The notes below the pieces were generated by a model. It did no database searches. It was not told the DNA's origin and saw only the letters and a list, made by a program, of their open reading frames with translations. Position numbers and translations under genes: made by a program. A DNA stretch of 64,000 nt, from positions 31,174 to 95,173 of the IMG/VR virus record IMGVR_UViG_3300042922_000661. One strand, written 5' to 3'. How positions within the stretch are numbered: the first letter of the stretch is position 1; each line of letters opens with the position of its first letter. This document shows, piece by piece, positions 16,687 to 25,219 of this stretch. This DNA is from a virus.

Positions 16687-16911
16687 ATGACCGATAAAGC
16701 ACGCGATCCACGGGCTTTAAACTCAGTTAAACGAGCCGCCCCCGCGACGGCTCAGATTCAGATGCGTGTTGTTCCTGAAGTTAAAAACCGCTATGTCGTG
16801 CAGGCACGGCGGGAAGGGATGAAGCTGTCAGAGTGGATTCAGCATCACCTTGATGCGGTTTGCCAGTCGGCAGGTGACGCAAAGCTACAGGACAAGAACA
16901 CCAGTGATTAA
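16687..16911 (+). CDS. Small Arc/MetJ-type (ribbon-helix-helix) DNA-binding protein
   Basis: 74 residues. The segment QIQMRVVPEVKNRYV followed by A-R-R-E-G-M-K-L-S-E-W-I has the strand, helix, turn, helix profile of ribbon-helix-helix repressors or antitoxins (strand IQMRVV, SEW as helix 2 start). Tails on either side are polar and disordered. Second gene of the rightward operon; it overlaps the GTG start of the next gene. It may regulate the operon. Confidence 0.6.
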   Translation: MTDKARDPRALNSVKRAAPATAQIQMRVVPEVKNRYVVQARREGMKLSEWIQHHLDAVCQSAGDAKLQDKNTSD

Positions 16912-17212
16912 ACAGGAAATCAGGGCGCTGTTTTTGGCGCACGGCTTCAAAATGCAGCAGCAGCCTGATGGAAGTACAGATTTAGATCCCGCTTGCTACA
17001 GCATCGCTCAGGCGCTTGCAGAGCGATTCAGTGATATTTACGGGCAACCGGCAGGAATTGTTGAGATCGCCGCTGCTGGTGGCGCAGAGGCACGCAAAAT
17101 GCCGCGGTTTCACGATAAGGCTGCGAGTATTGAGTTTCCGACCTACATCATTCGCCAGCCATCGCAAACCCCCGCGCTGGCCACCAGCAATAAGCAGGCA
17201 TCCGGGCGCTGA
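16904..17212 (+). CDS. Small hypothetical protein
   Basis: About 102 residues from a GTG at 16904, placed 11 bases after AGGA; an ATG at 16850 further inside the previous gene is possible. Helical N-terminus and the segment ACYSIAQALAERFSDIYG; no recognised family. Its end overlaps the ATG of the next gene by one base. Part of the 16-17.6 kb operon. Confidence 0.5.
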   Translation: MIKQEIRALFLAHGFKMQQQPDGSTDLDPACYSIAQALAERFSDIYGQPAGIVEIAAAGGAEARKMPRFHDKAASIEFPTYIIRQPSQTPALATSNKQASGR

Positions 17213-17574
17213 TGGACGACCGGCTAAGACAATATGGCTGGCACTCATTTGAGAACTGGCCGGAGAGTGAAGTACACGACTATCTCACCACTAAATGCGG
17301 CATAATCCATGCCCGCCAGTTACCGGACGGAAGCTGGGCTGGTCTTATGCAGCTGCTGTACACGCTAAGTGTCTGTATGGGTATCAGCCCTACAGACTCT
17401 TATCAGTATCGCTGGTGTTTTGAAGATCCGGCTGAGGCAGTTCACCTGTATAAAACCGCCGTGGAGTTTGACGAGATACCGGATCGCCGGGATTCACTGG
17501 TGGGGCATCGGCACAGCACCGGCACTCCGCTTTACGTAGAGTTTGATCAGCTGGGCCTGCCAAAATGGCGTTAA
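17212..17574 (+). CDS. Small hypothetical protein
   Basis: 120 residues with many W, Y and H. Starts on the last base of the previous gene. Segments such as LMQLLYTLSVCMGISPTDSY suggest a compact helical fold. A Chi-containing hairpin (17592-17613) follows the stop. Function unknown. Confidence 0.5.
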   Translation: MDDRLRQYGWHSFENWPESEVHDYLTTKCGIIHARQLPDGSWAGLMQLLYTLSVCMGISPTDSYQYRWCFEDPAEAVHLYKTAVEFDEIPDRRDSLVGHRHSTGTPLYVEFDQLGLPKWR

Positions 17575-17590
17575 GACTTCTCATAGACTG

Positions 17591-17614
17591 ACCACCAGCT
17601 ATCCGGCTGGTGGC
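17591..17614. repeat. Hairpin made of two opposed Chi octamers
   Basis: CCACCAGC at 17592-17599 and GCTGGTGG at 17606-17613 form a perfect 8-bp stem around a 6-base loop directly after a stop codon. Two Chi sites in opposite orientation would stop RecBCD from either side. There is no T tract, so it is not a classical terminator. Confidence 0.6.
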
Positions 17615-17649
17615 CGGTTATCAATTTAAGCAATTCAGAACGACAGAAA

Positions 17650-18075
17650 ATGGAAATCAGGATTAAATGCCCGCACTGCGGATCGGGAAGCGTTAAGAGC
17701 AGCAGGGCGGTCTATGAGCAGGGAACCTTAAACACGCACAGCGTCAGCCACACAGGATGGATATCGAATCGCGGATCGGGTGGCAACAGGCGGCAGGGCA
17801 AATCAACGCGCCAGTCGGTTGCTGCTTCACGCAATGCGCCAGCTGGCCGCAAGCTTGAGTGGCTTACATTCGTCGCCTCATTTGTGCTGTCTAGCTGGCT
17901 GATACTCGATATACCGGCAACTACAGTTACTGGATCGGTAATAGCAGGCGTAATCATTGCATTGCTGATAACCGCGCTGGTGGCGCACCTCAACCGGCAC
18001 AACCGGCGCAGAGCACGGGAGAATTACCACAGGCAATGGTATTGCATTAAGTGTGGTAATAATTTCATTCACTGA
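17650..18075 (+). CDS. Zinc-ribbon membrane protein
   Basis: 141 residues. CPHCG at residues 8-12 and CIKCG near the C-terminus (about 131-135) form a split zinc ribbon; between them are a basic linker and two membrane spans (about residues 72-88 and 92-112, LTFVASFVLSSWLIL and VIAGVIIALLITALVAHL). Phage superinfection-exclusion and stress proteins may look like this, but no family is assigned. Confidence 0.55.
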   Translation: MEIRIKCPHCGSGSVKSSRAVYEQGTLNTHSVSHTGWISNRGSGGNRRQGKSTRQSVAASRNAPAGRKLEWLTFVASFVLSSWLILDIPATTVTGSVIAGVIIALLITALVAHLNRHNRRRARENYHRQWYCIKCGNNFIH

Positions 18076-18100
18076 GAATGGTAGTTAGTTTTCTTTAAAA

Positions 18101-18901
18101 ATGAAGGCAATTAAGAAGGGGAGTATTGTGCTTTATAAATACATAGGAAATAAAGACCCTGTTAAGACAGTTGATTATCTTAAGCGGTTTGTAAAAGATG
18201 GTACGATTAAAGCTACTATTCCAATTGAGTTTAATGATCCCGCTGAATTTAAAGTTAAGTTTGAGTTTGATGCTACTGAACAGGAGAAAGCAAACAGATT
18301 TTGTCAACTCTGGCCTAATCATATTGAAGAATGTGATGATTGGGTAAGAAATAGAACCGCGCACGCTGAGTCCTATGATTCCTTGCTGTTACGTGCAGGG
18401 CTTCTGCGTAAAGCCGGGGTTATATGCCTAACTCTAAATCCATCTGATTTCTTGATGTGGTCACATTATGCTCATTCTCACACTGGTTTTTGTATTGGAT
18501 TTCATGCGACATTGTTAAATGATTTGGTTTCAAGAGATTGTGTTGGTTATGACTATGTTATATATACAAAAGAACCGGCAACGGTGAATTTCTATAAAGC
18601 GAGTGAAGAAGAAATTGGGCGAGCTATATTTTCGCACAAAAGCCCTGTGTGGGAATATGAAAAGGAGTATCGCTTAATATTCGAAAATTCTGGCGTCAGG
18701 AAATTCGACACTTCATCAATAAAAGAGGTTGTAATTGGTTGTCGAGCAAGTAAAGAATTAAGAGATTATGCCAGAGGTTTAGTTGGAACAGGGATTCGTA
18801 TCTTTGAAATGAGAGAATCACAACATGATTATGAGCAAGTAAAAATAGAATTGCTGGAAGATGGACGCGAGGTGCCCGTTGTCATAACAAGCGCCTTATG
18901 A
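18101..18901 (+). CDS. DUF2971 protein
   Basis: 266 residues. Matches my recollection of DUF2971: an opening LYKYI segment, FNDPAEF near residue 45, MWSHYAHSHTGFCIGF at about 123-138 and WEYEKEYRLIF at about 186. Proteins of this family are common in defence islands and mobile elements; the biochemical role is unknown. The DNA is distinctly AT-rich and Chi-free, as in other accessory inserts. It has its own terminator at 18993-19019, shared with the convergent glycosyltransferase gene. Confidence 0.75.
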   Translation: MKAIKKGSIVLYKYIGNKDPVKTVDYLKRFVKDGTIKATIPIEFNDPAEFKVKFEFDATEQEKANRFCQLWPNHIEECDDWVRNRTAHAESYDSLLLRAGLLRKAGVICLTLNPSDFLMWSHYAHSHTGFCIGFHATLLNDLVSRDCVGYDYVIYTKEPATVNFYKASEEEIGRAIFSHKSPVWEYEKEYRLIFENSGVRKFDTSSIKEVVIGCRASKELRDYARGLVGTGIRIFEMRESQHDYEQVKIELLEDGREVPVVITSAL

Positions 18902-18992
18902 TTATTATCAGTTGTAGGAAAGTAAATGTTTTTGAGTTGTAGTCATGATAAAGCTGGTGGCCCTAACTTCGCCAGCACATTAGGAAATCCAT

Positions 18993-19019
18993 AAAATAAA
19001 ACCCGCATTGAGCGGGCTT
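18993..19019. terminator. Bidirectional terminator
   Basis: ACCCGC-ATTGA-GCGGGCT stem flanked by an A tract and TTTATTTTG; lies between two convergent genes (ends at 18901 and 19032). Confidence 0.75.
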
Positions 19020-19031
19020 TATTTTGTGTGC

Positions 19032-19919
19032 TTAACGCTTTATGAAATCATCAAACCGGGCCTGATTAACCACTAGCCAGGCGGGCATGTATTCACGCGT
19101 AATTGGCCGGATAACCATCTTCCGCGGCCGGTTCCAGATATCAATATTCTGCTCAACACAGCGACGGATGTGATCCGGATTGTTGAACTCCGGAAGATTG
19201 TTCTCTGTGTGAGATATGGTCTCCATCTTCTCGCTGATCCGGGTGTCTGTCATTACCCATGAAAAGTGCCAGCCAGCGTCTTCAACTATCTTGGTGCGCA
19301 TCTTCAGCAGCTTCCAGCGCCACCAGCTATCCCTGATTGGCGTACCTCTGCGCTTAACGTTACGCAGCAGCTCTGGCTGGCCGTAGAAGAAGCCTTTCAG
19401 GTTTTTCATAGTGGTCATCTTTGGAAGTCGGCAAAGACGCGCAGAACCATCGTCATTAAGCACCTGGACGTTGAACTTATAGTTATAGAAATTCAGGTAA
19501 AGCGTAGTGCAGAGGTGACGTGGGCTGTACTGCTTCAGGGCTTCCGGGCGTGGGATTTCATCAACGTCCGATACCATGATGATATCGTCGTCCTGGGCGA
19601 AATTTAAGCCACGCATAATGGAGTTACGCGCTATCGTTTCGTTTTCCCACGGGTCTGACTCACCGGCTTTTACTACTGAACTGCCGGAAACGAACTCATT
19701 CTGATAAATGGTCGGTATCGAGTCATTAACGACGTAGATAATCTTGTCACGAAACGCCGCAAACTTTTCGATATCAAAGTTGAGTTTATCGCGGAGTTTG
19801 CCGGTAAAGGTGTAGAGGGATTCTACGATCACGAACCGATCAACATGCTCATAAAGCGTATTGAGGCGGAGCTCTAAAAGCATGTCTTCATCGTAGTACA
19901 GGAAACAGTCGTAAATCAT
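19032..19919 (-). CDS. GT17-family glycosyltransferase
   Basis: 295 residues, full length. The N-terminus MIYDCFLYYDEDMLLELRLN, then FVIVESLYTFTG, and the D-x-D-rich DDDIIMVSDVDEIPRPE near residues 110-126 match the N-acetylglucosaminyltransferase-III-like GT17 family. It would transfer a sugar to a glycan or lipid in the cytoplasm. In a phage-plasmid this suggests modification of host surface polysaccharide (seroconversion or receptor masking). It is a lone gene next to the bacteriocin island. Confidence 0.8.
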   Translation of the reverse strand: MIYDCFLYYDEDMLLELRLNTLYEHVDRFVIVESLYTFTGKLRDKLNFDIEKFAAFRDKIIYVVNDSIPTIYQNEFVSGSSVVKAGESDPWENETIARNSIMRGLNFAQDDDIIMVSDVDEIPRPEALKQYSPRHLCTTLYLNFYNYKFNVQVLNDDGSARLCRLPKMTTMKNLKGFFYGQPELLRNVKRRGTPIRDSWWRWKLLKMRTKIVEDAGWHFSWVMTDTRISEKMETISHTENNLPEFNNPDHIRRCVEQNIDIWNRPRKMVIRPITREYMPAWLVVNQARFDDFIKR

Positions 19920-20023
19920 TGGCGGGAAAACCTTTCTGGCATCATTTTTAAAAGCTATATGGCTGAATTGTACCGTATGCTTAAGCCAGTTTTTACAATT
20001 TCCTTACGATTTCCGTAAGTGCC

Positions 20024-20050
20024 ATAAAAAAGCCTGCCATGACAGGCTTA
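20024..20050 (-). terminator. Terminator of the bacteriocin genes
   Basis: Leftward: AAGCCTG-TCATGG-CAGGCTT followed by TTTTATGG, 20 bases after the stop of the first colicin M-like gene. Confidence 0.8.
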
Positions 20051-20069
20051 ACATAAACTCAGAATGACA

Positions 20070-20882
20070 TTAATGGCCTGACATCGTGACAGGTAAGTCG
20101 CCATTAATATTGATTGGGAATGGCATACTTCCACCAGTCAGTGATTCCAGGAATCGCCCTGCAGTAGTGAGCTGTTCCGCTGCTTTTGTACGATGGGTAC
20201 TGGCGTTAAAATCGTAAGTGTCCTGGAATCCCCGAACATTAGCATTAAGCGTCCAGGTTCCATCCGCTGCACGATTCAATGTTCCTTCAATTTTCAGCGT
20301 AATATTCCCCAGGTACAGGTTAGCCGCTACACTGTCGTTTCCAGTGTTATATGCAAATTGATGGGTGAAGTTATAAACGCCGGGAGCACTCATACTGGCT
20401 AACTGGTCCTGGAAGCCATTAATACCCGCAGGCTGGAGATTGAGGCCAATCTTGTTGATATCGACATTCATCGGGCGTCCATTTCCCCAGAGGAAATTAG
20501 CCATAGCGGAGAATGGACTCCACATGCTGCCACTCAGCTGATCGCCCATATCGCTAATTTGATAGGATTTTCTCACTTGCGGTGTTGATAGCCAGTCCAT
20601 AACTCCGGCTGGATTATTATTGGCAAGACACTGATCGAAGTAGATGCTCTGGCGGAAGTTGTTCAGCACGACATCTGCATTTTTTTCATTCGAATAGCGT
20701 TCAATAATGTCGCAAGTGCCGTCAAAACCTCCGCCATTAATGATACTCGTAGCTTGCATTGCCATAGCCTGACCGGGAGGAACGCCCGTTGCGCCACCTG
20801 GGTTATAAGAGCCGAATGCTCCACCAGCTCCCGCATCGCCTGTTCCCACAGGTGCTGTTACGACCATAGTGCCTTCACTCAT
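20070..20882 (-). CDS. Colicin M-like lipid II-degrading bacteriocin (copy 1)
   Basis: 270 residues, colicin M size. Colicin M hydrolyses undecaprenyl-linked peptidoglycan precursors in the periplasm. The active-site signature D-x-Y-D-x5-H-R is intact (D221, Y223, D224, H230, R231, a constant offset of 5 from colicin M D226/H235). Upstream ANFLWGNG and LYLGNITLKIEGTL also match colicin M closely. Residues 4-10 (GTMVVTA) make a plausible TonB box. The Gly/Ala-rich residues 12-45 are a flexible leader; residues 50-115, the expected receptor-binding part, differ strongly from copy 2. No lysis gene is seen. Confidence 0.93.
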   Translation of the reverse strand: MSEGTMVVTAPVGTGDAGAGGAFGSYNPGGATGVPPGQAMAMQATSIINGGGFDGTCDIIERYSNEKNADVVLNNFRQSIYFDQCLANNNPAGVMDWLSTPQVRKSYQISDMGDQLSGSMWSPFSAMANFLWGNGRPMNVDINKIGLNLQPAGINGFQDQLASMSAPGVYNFTHQFAYNTGNDSVAANLYLGNITLKIEGTLNRAADGTWTLNANVRGFQDTYDFNASTHRTKAAEQLTTAGRFLESLTGGSMPFPININGDLPVTMSGH

Positions 20883-20989
20883 AACCTTCTCCTTAATAAA
20901 AAATGATGTTGATTTGCTCGCACAACAGACTGACCCCCTATAGTTAGCCGTCAGAATTAAGGGGTGCAGTCCGTTTAAAAGATTGTTTA

Positions 20990-21793
20990 TTACTGGCCGG
21001 AGAAAGAACTATTTAAGTCGCCATTGATATTGATTGGGTAATTAACACCCTGGAAGTGTTGACCAAGGAAGTTGCCAATCGTCGTCATATCTTCATTAGT
21101 CTTAGTGCGGTGAGTGGATGCATTGAAGTCATAGTTATCCTGATAACCGCGAACAACGCCGTTGAATGTCCACTGTCCAGAAGCATCACGATTCAACGTA
21201 CCTTCCATCTGAAGCGTGATGTTGCCGAGGTAGTAATTAGAAACCAGGCTATCGATGCCTGTGTCATAAGCAAACTTTAGGCTGAAGTTGTAACTGCCTG
21301 GTGCGCTCATAGCCATTAACTGATCATTAAATCCAGCGATTTTCTGCGGTGCGAGCTGAAGACCAATTTTGTTGATATCAACATTCATTGGACGACCGTT
21401 ACCCCAAAAGAAATTAGCCAGGGCAGAAACAACACTGTAAGGGCCACCGCTTAACTGATCGCTCATGTTGTTAAGCTGCCAGTTTTTAAATGAATCTCGA
21501 TGTTCAAACATATCGGTCATACCACGGCTATTGTTTGAAGAAACACAATTATCGAGATACACACAGTTTTTAAACCAACCTAAAAGATCATCCAGGTTGT
21601 TTTTATTAACTGCATCAACTCCCTCAGCACTGTTGAATGTCTGGCCTGCGAAGATTTGTTGCATGAGCATTGCTTGTGCTTGACCGACCGGCACCCCTGT
21701 TGCTCCGCCTGGGTTATAACTACCATATCCAGTAGGTGCTGAATTTCCGAAGCTGACCGGAGGTGCTGTTACAACCATAGTGCCTTCACTCAT
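20990..21793 (-). CDS. Colicin M-like lipid II-degrading bacteriocin (copy 2)
   Basis: 267 residues, paralogue of the neighbouring gene, 107 bases upstream of it in the same direction. Catalytic residues D219, Y221, D222, H228 and R229 are intact. The TonB-box-like N-terminus (residues 1-10) and the GSYNPGGATGVP leader are identical or nearly so in the two copies, and the catalytic domain is highly similar, but residues 45-120 diverge. That pattern suggests diversified receptor specificity with a shared killing domain and shared immunity. A degenerate LexA half-site lies upstream at 21872-21887. Confidence 0.93.
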   Translation of the reverse strand: MSEGTMVVTAPPVSFGNSAPTGYGSYNPGGATGVPVGQAQAMLMQQIFAGQTFNSAEGVDAVNKNNLDDLLGWFKNCVYLDNCVSSNNSRGMTDMFEHRDSFKNWQLNNMSDQLSGGPYSVVSALANFFWGNGRPMNVDINKIGLQLAPQKIAGFNDQLMAMSAPGSYNFSLKFAYDTGIDSLVSNYYLGNITLQMEGTLNRDASGQWTFNGVVRGYQDNYDFNASTHRTKTNEDMTTIGNFLGQHFQGVNYPININGDLNSSFSGQ

Positions 21794-21871
21794 ATGTATC
21801 TCCTTATGTTTATCATTGTGTTAACGCGGTATAGAGGATAACAATTCAGACTTAATACCGGCCAGAAACAT

Positions 21872-21887
21872 ATGGTTTTTTATACAG
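21872..21887 (-). promoter_or_regulatory. Degenerate LexA-like site upstream of the bacteriocins
   Basis: Leftward CTGTATAAAAAACCAT: a perfect CTGT half-site and AT centre but only two of four bases in the second half. Colicin promoters often carry overlapping imperfect SOS boxes (CTGTATATAAAACCAG type), which this resembles. Confidence 0.4.
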
Positions 21888-22058
21888 TATTAATTAGCAT
21901 ATTTAACTGCTTGCAAAGCGAGGCGACAAGCTTTGATAATTCTAAAAATAATTTAATCATTAAATACAGTTGGTTATAGCAGTGCTTTTGTCTGCAATTG
22001 ATAACGATTGCTATTTGTATATAATGTTGCCTAATGAATATCCGTGAGCGAGGGCGTT

Positions 22059-22442
22059 ATGGCAGGAAGAGCAGCAAAAGTGATCGCTTTGGTATTAGCT
22101 GGTGGCGTTATATTGGCCCTGGGTGGCGTCGGTACGCTGGTTTATCTCAGAACTGGCGCTCAGTATTACAGCGTTTCAAATCTGGAAGAGTGTGAAAAAT
22201 ACACAAATGACCAGGCAAAAGAAGCCGTACTAAGCGCACGACTCAAACAGCCCAATGCTTGGAAAAACTGGAGTGAAGCCTCTGAAGTCGCCAATAAAAA
22301 TGGCATAAGATTCGTTGATAGCGAAATCCAAGGTCCGGATAAGATCTGGCTGGTTCCGTTCTACGAAGCAAAAGCGCCTGATAAAAAGCAGTTCGGTATG
22401 CTGGATTGTGGAACATTAACAGTCGAGTTTGCGTCAGAATAA
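22059..22442 (+). CDS. Colicin M immunity protein (Cmi-like)
   Basis: 127 residues from the ATG at 22059 with a GAGGG ribosome-binding site; a GTG at 22044 is an alternative. One N-terminal membrane anchor (about residues 8-29) places the rest in the periplasm. C45 and C117 could form the disulphide seen in Cmi, and the C-terminal block W-L-V-P-F-Y-E-A-K-A-P-D-K-K followed by FGMLDCGTLTVEF matches Cmi as I recall it. It is divergent from the two bacteriocins and is the only visible immunity gene, so it should protect against both. Confidence 0.85.
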   Translation: MAGRAAKVIALVLAGGVILALGGVGTLVYLRTGAQYYSVSNLEECEKYTNDQAKEAVLSARLKQPNAWKNWSEASEVANKNGIRFVDSEIQGPDKIWLVPFYEAKAPDKKQFGMLDCGTLTVEFASE

Positions 22443-22507
22443 TGCGCTTTCGTCCCAAATCACAAACCCCTTACCCTGGCCGTCACGTTTACTAAGAGGC
22501 CACCAGC

Positions 22508-22858
22508 ATGACTACCCAAACCGACTCAAACACCACTACCGCTGATGCGGCCGCACCCACGACAACTGCGAACGCCGGGGAATTGATCGTTTTCGCCGGC
22601 GCGACATTTTCCCTGCCGATTATCCCGGCGCCACTGGTGGTCACATTCAACGGTTCGGACGGTACGCGGGCGCAGCTTACAGTGAATAAGGGCAAGGTGA
22701 CGTTTGAGGGCGATCCGGACGCAGCAGCAGAAATGTTTATCGAAGTGATGACACGAAAGCATGCGCAGCAATGGGGCGCACTGCAGGCGCAACTGGAGAA
22801 GGCAGAAGCCCAGCTGGCGGCATACTCACATCATAACGGCCTGATGATGCTTTCATAG
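22508..22858 (+). CDS. Small phage protein ending at an in-frame amber codon
   Basis: 116 residues: a T/A-rich disordered N-terminus, a beta-rich middle (LIVFAGATFSLP, PLVVTFNGSDGTRAQL) and a helical end (LQAQLEKAEAQLAAYSHH). The frame continues past the TAG at 22856-22858 for 21 more sense codons (RLVDAEKECDALRREVNRLRG) to a TAA at 22924; the extension carries on the heptad pattern. Either the TAG is a recent nonsense mutation or it is read through. I see no known family. Confidence 0.55.
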   Translation: MTTQTDSNTTTADAAAPTTTANAGELIVFAGATFSLPIIPAPLVVTFNGSDGTRAQLTVNKGKVTFEGDPDAAAEMFIEVMTRKHAQQWGALQAQLEKAEAQLAAYSHHNGLMMLS

Positions 22859-23181
22859 CGGCTGGTGGACGCAGAGAAGGAGTGCGACGCATTGCGCCGG
22901 GAAGTTAACCGGCTGCGGGGATAAATTAACCGTAGTGTGGACATGTTATAACAGTTCACTGTAATCAGCTGTTTTCAAGCCGTATGGATCGACTCTTTGC
23001 GGCTGAAAAACACCCTCTAAAAAAAAGGGGGTAAAATTTGTAATAAATATTGCACCCCATCCGGACTTTTGATACCTTATTCACTGAGAGCTTGTGTAGC
23101 TGCCATTCTGGCTGGCTGACAATGTTAAGGAGATGGCAAACAGTCCGCTCTCACTGGGTTGCCAACACTGGAGTAAAAAAG

Positions 23182-23451
23182 ATGACGACGATTTCTCAGA
23201 AGTCGGCCCGCGAAATGCTCGGAACACCTGAGCAGTTTAGAGGCGGAGTCTTTGTGACAAAAAATGGTGCAGCTGAACTGTTTATCCAGACCGCCGCAGA
23301 ACGTGAAGCGGAACTGGTAGAACGCGAACAGCAGCAGCAGGTAAACGCGATGCTGAAACTGGTTAGCCTGTCTCAGCGTGATTATGAACAAGGTCGCTTT
23401 AGCTCAGCCCGAGACCTACTGGCGCGGAGGCGTGCGGAGCAAATAAAATAG
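23182..23451 (+). CDS. Antitoxin of a RelE/ParE-type pair
   Basis: 89 residues from the ATG at 23182, which follows a GGAGT ribosome-binding site; a longer frame from 23050 has no such support. MTTISQKSAREMLGTPEQF resembles the DNA-binding N-terminus of Phd/YefM-like antitoxins, and the C-terminal half is helical and charged (REQQQQVNAMLKL), suited to wrap the toxin. It precedes the toxin gene by 14 bases, the usual antitoxin-first order with autoregulation. Confidence 0.75.
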   Translation: MTTISQKSAREMLGTPEQFRGGVFVTKNGAAELFIQTAAEREAELVEREQQQQVNAMLKLVSLSQRDYEQGRFSSARDLLARRRAEQIK

Positions 23452-23465
23452 AATAGGAGTTATAA

Positions 23466-23804
23466 ATGGCAAAAGCTTTCACAACTTATACAACTGAACT
23501 TACCCTTGATATTATCTGGGCTTACAAAGAAAAACGGATGTCAAAATCCGAGGCGCAGGCTTTTGCCAATGACCTTCTTGAACAAGCTATCGAAGCTATT
23601 GAAGAAAATCCCCTCCAATACCGTGAAGACATTGACGCATTAGAGCGTGGTGTGCGCTTGCGTCGCTGGTTGAATCCAACCGGTGAATACATTTGTCTTT
23701 ACCGCTACAACGAAGCCACTGACGAGGCGATACTGGATATTTTCGCCAGCACGCGTCAGGACTGGCAATCACTTCTCTATCTCGTCCAGATTTCCCATCC
23801 ATAG
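23466..23804 (+). CDS. RelE/ParE-family toxin
   Basis: 112 residues. The C-terminal half has the RelE/ParE pattern: VRLRRWLNPTGEYICLYRYN, an aliphatic strand AILDIFAS and TRQDWQSLL. RelE-type members cut mRNA in the ribosome; ParE-type members poison gyrase; the sequence alone does not decide. Paired with the antitoxin at 23182-23451. It probably stabilises the plasmid, comparable in role to P1 phd-doc, which I do not find here. Confidence 0.75.
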   Translation: MAKAFTTYTTELTLDIIWAYKEKRMSKSEAQAFANDLLEQAIEAIEENPLQYREDIDALERGVRLRRWLNPTGEYICLYRYNEATDEAILDIFASTRQDWQSLLYLVQISHP

Positions 23805-23954
23805 GATGTAAAACCACCAGTAAATAACGTGCCTCCTGAAAACCGGATACCCGGTGATAAGGGGGGTTGAATACGTTATTGCAGGATAATGTAACTGCTG
23901 CCAAAAAAGCCCTGCTAAGGGGCTTGGTAGCTGTAATGACCATGCGATGTAACG

Positions 23955-25217
23955 TTACTTTATACGTGGGATATCTTTCAGACGTGTTGTGTAACGGGGC
24001 GACAGCATTTCCCTTTTCATCTGCCATGCGCTGTCCCGCTCTCCCTGGCCCGCGAAAAACACTTTTCCTCGCCCAGAACGATTGATGCCGTCCAGTGCTG
24101 CCATTAGCGCGTCAGCGTTTGCACGCGGCTGCTGCTCACTAAACATGTCAAACTGCGCCACTCCAGACTGGTAAAAATCCCCCAGCATTACGCCTGCTTT
24201 TGCATACCGGTAGCCGTCGCGCCAGATGGTGCTCAGCCCGCGCAAGGCTGATTCGATAATGTCCCGCGTGTCGCTGGTAGGATAGTCGCAGATACACGAT
24301 GCAGTATTCGAATACTGTGGCTCATCCGCGTGCCTGGCGGTGGAAACTGACACGCTGATATGACGACAACGCGAGTTTTGTTCTCTTAGCTTTTCTGCTG
24401 CACGGGTGGCATACAGCACTATGGCCTGCTTCATGTCCTCCAGCTCTGTGATCCTCTCCCCAAATGACCGCGAGTTTAAAATGTTCTGCTTTGGCGGCGG
24501 GGCGTCTTCCAGGGCAATGCAGGACTCACCATTGAGTTCGCGGGTGGTGCGCTCAACGATGACGTCAAAGTTTTTCCGGATCAAGCTGATATTGCTGTCA
24601 GCCAGCTGTAGAGCCGTGGTGATACCCAGTTGTTGCATACGCTTGGTAATACGCGGACCGATACCCCATATATCGCCGACGTCGGTCAGGTGAAGTAGCT
24701 TTCGCTGCCGTGTGCGGCTGGAAAGGTCTACCACACCCCTTGTCTGCGTCCACTTCTTCGCAGCATGGTTAGCCAGCTTGGCCAGTGTCTTCGTTGGGCC
24801 AAATCCCACGCCAATTATCAGCCCGGTTTCACGCCGGACTCGCTCACGCATCTGGTGTCCGAATGTCTCAAGCGGGATCAGATTGCCAATGCCGGTGACG
24901 TCCAGAAATGACTCATCAATGGAGTAAACCTCCTGTCCAGCAGCCATCTCGCCCAGTATGGCCATCATGCGTGCAGACATATCGCCGTACAGCTCGTAAT
25001 TGGAACTGAACACATGCACGCCGTTCTGCCTGAAAAAACGCTCATTCAGAAACAGCGGCGCCGCCATCTTGATCCCCAGGCGCTTTGCCTCTGCCGAACG
25101 TGCGATCACGCAGCCGTCGTTGTTCGAAACAACGACGATAGGCTTACCGCGCAGATCGGGCCTGAATACGGTTTCACAGGAGGCATAAAAGTTATTGGCA
25201 TCGGCCAGCGCAAACAT
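23955..25217 (-). CDS. Second UmuC-like DNA polymerase V subunit
   Basis: 420 residues, complete. Y-family motifs D6 (FALADANNFYASCE) and S-I-D101-E102 are intact and NNDGCVIARS is conserved as in chromosomal UmuC. A C-terminal clamp-binding-like QFDMF appears near residue 367. It lies 2 bases downstream of a UmuD'-like gene, an operon equivalent to P1 humD plus a full umuC. It is closer to enterobacterial UmuC than the copy at 11534-12799. Confidence 0.92.
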   Translation of the reverse strand: MFALADANNFYASCETVFRPDLRGKPIVVVSNNDGCVIARSAEAKRLGIKMAAPLFLNERFFRQNGVHVFSSNYELYGDMSARMMAILGEMAAGQEVYSIDESFLDVTGIGNLIPLETFGHQMRERVRRETGLIIGVGFGPTKTLAKLANHAAKKWTQTRGVVDLSSRTRQRKLLHLTDVGDIWGIGPRITKRMQQLGITTALQLADSNISLIRKNFDVIVERTTRELNGESCIALEDAPPPKQNILNSRSFGERITELEDMKQAIVLYATRAAEKLREQNSRCRHISVSVSTARHADEPQYSNTASCICDYPTSDTRDIIESALRGLSTIWRDGYRYAKAGVMLGDFYQSGVAQFDMFSEQQPRANADALMAALDGINRSGRGKVFFAGQGERDSAWQMKREMLSPRYTTRLKDIPRIK

Positions 25218-25219
25218 GC

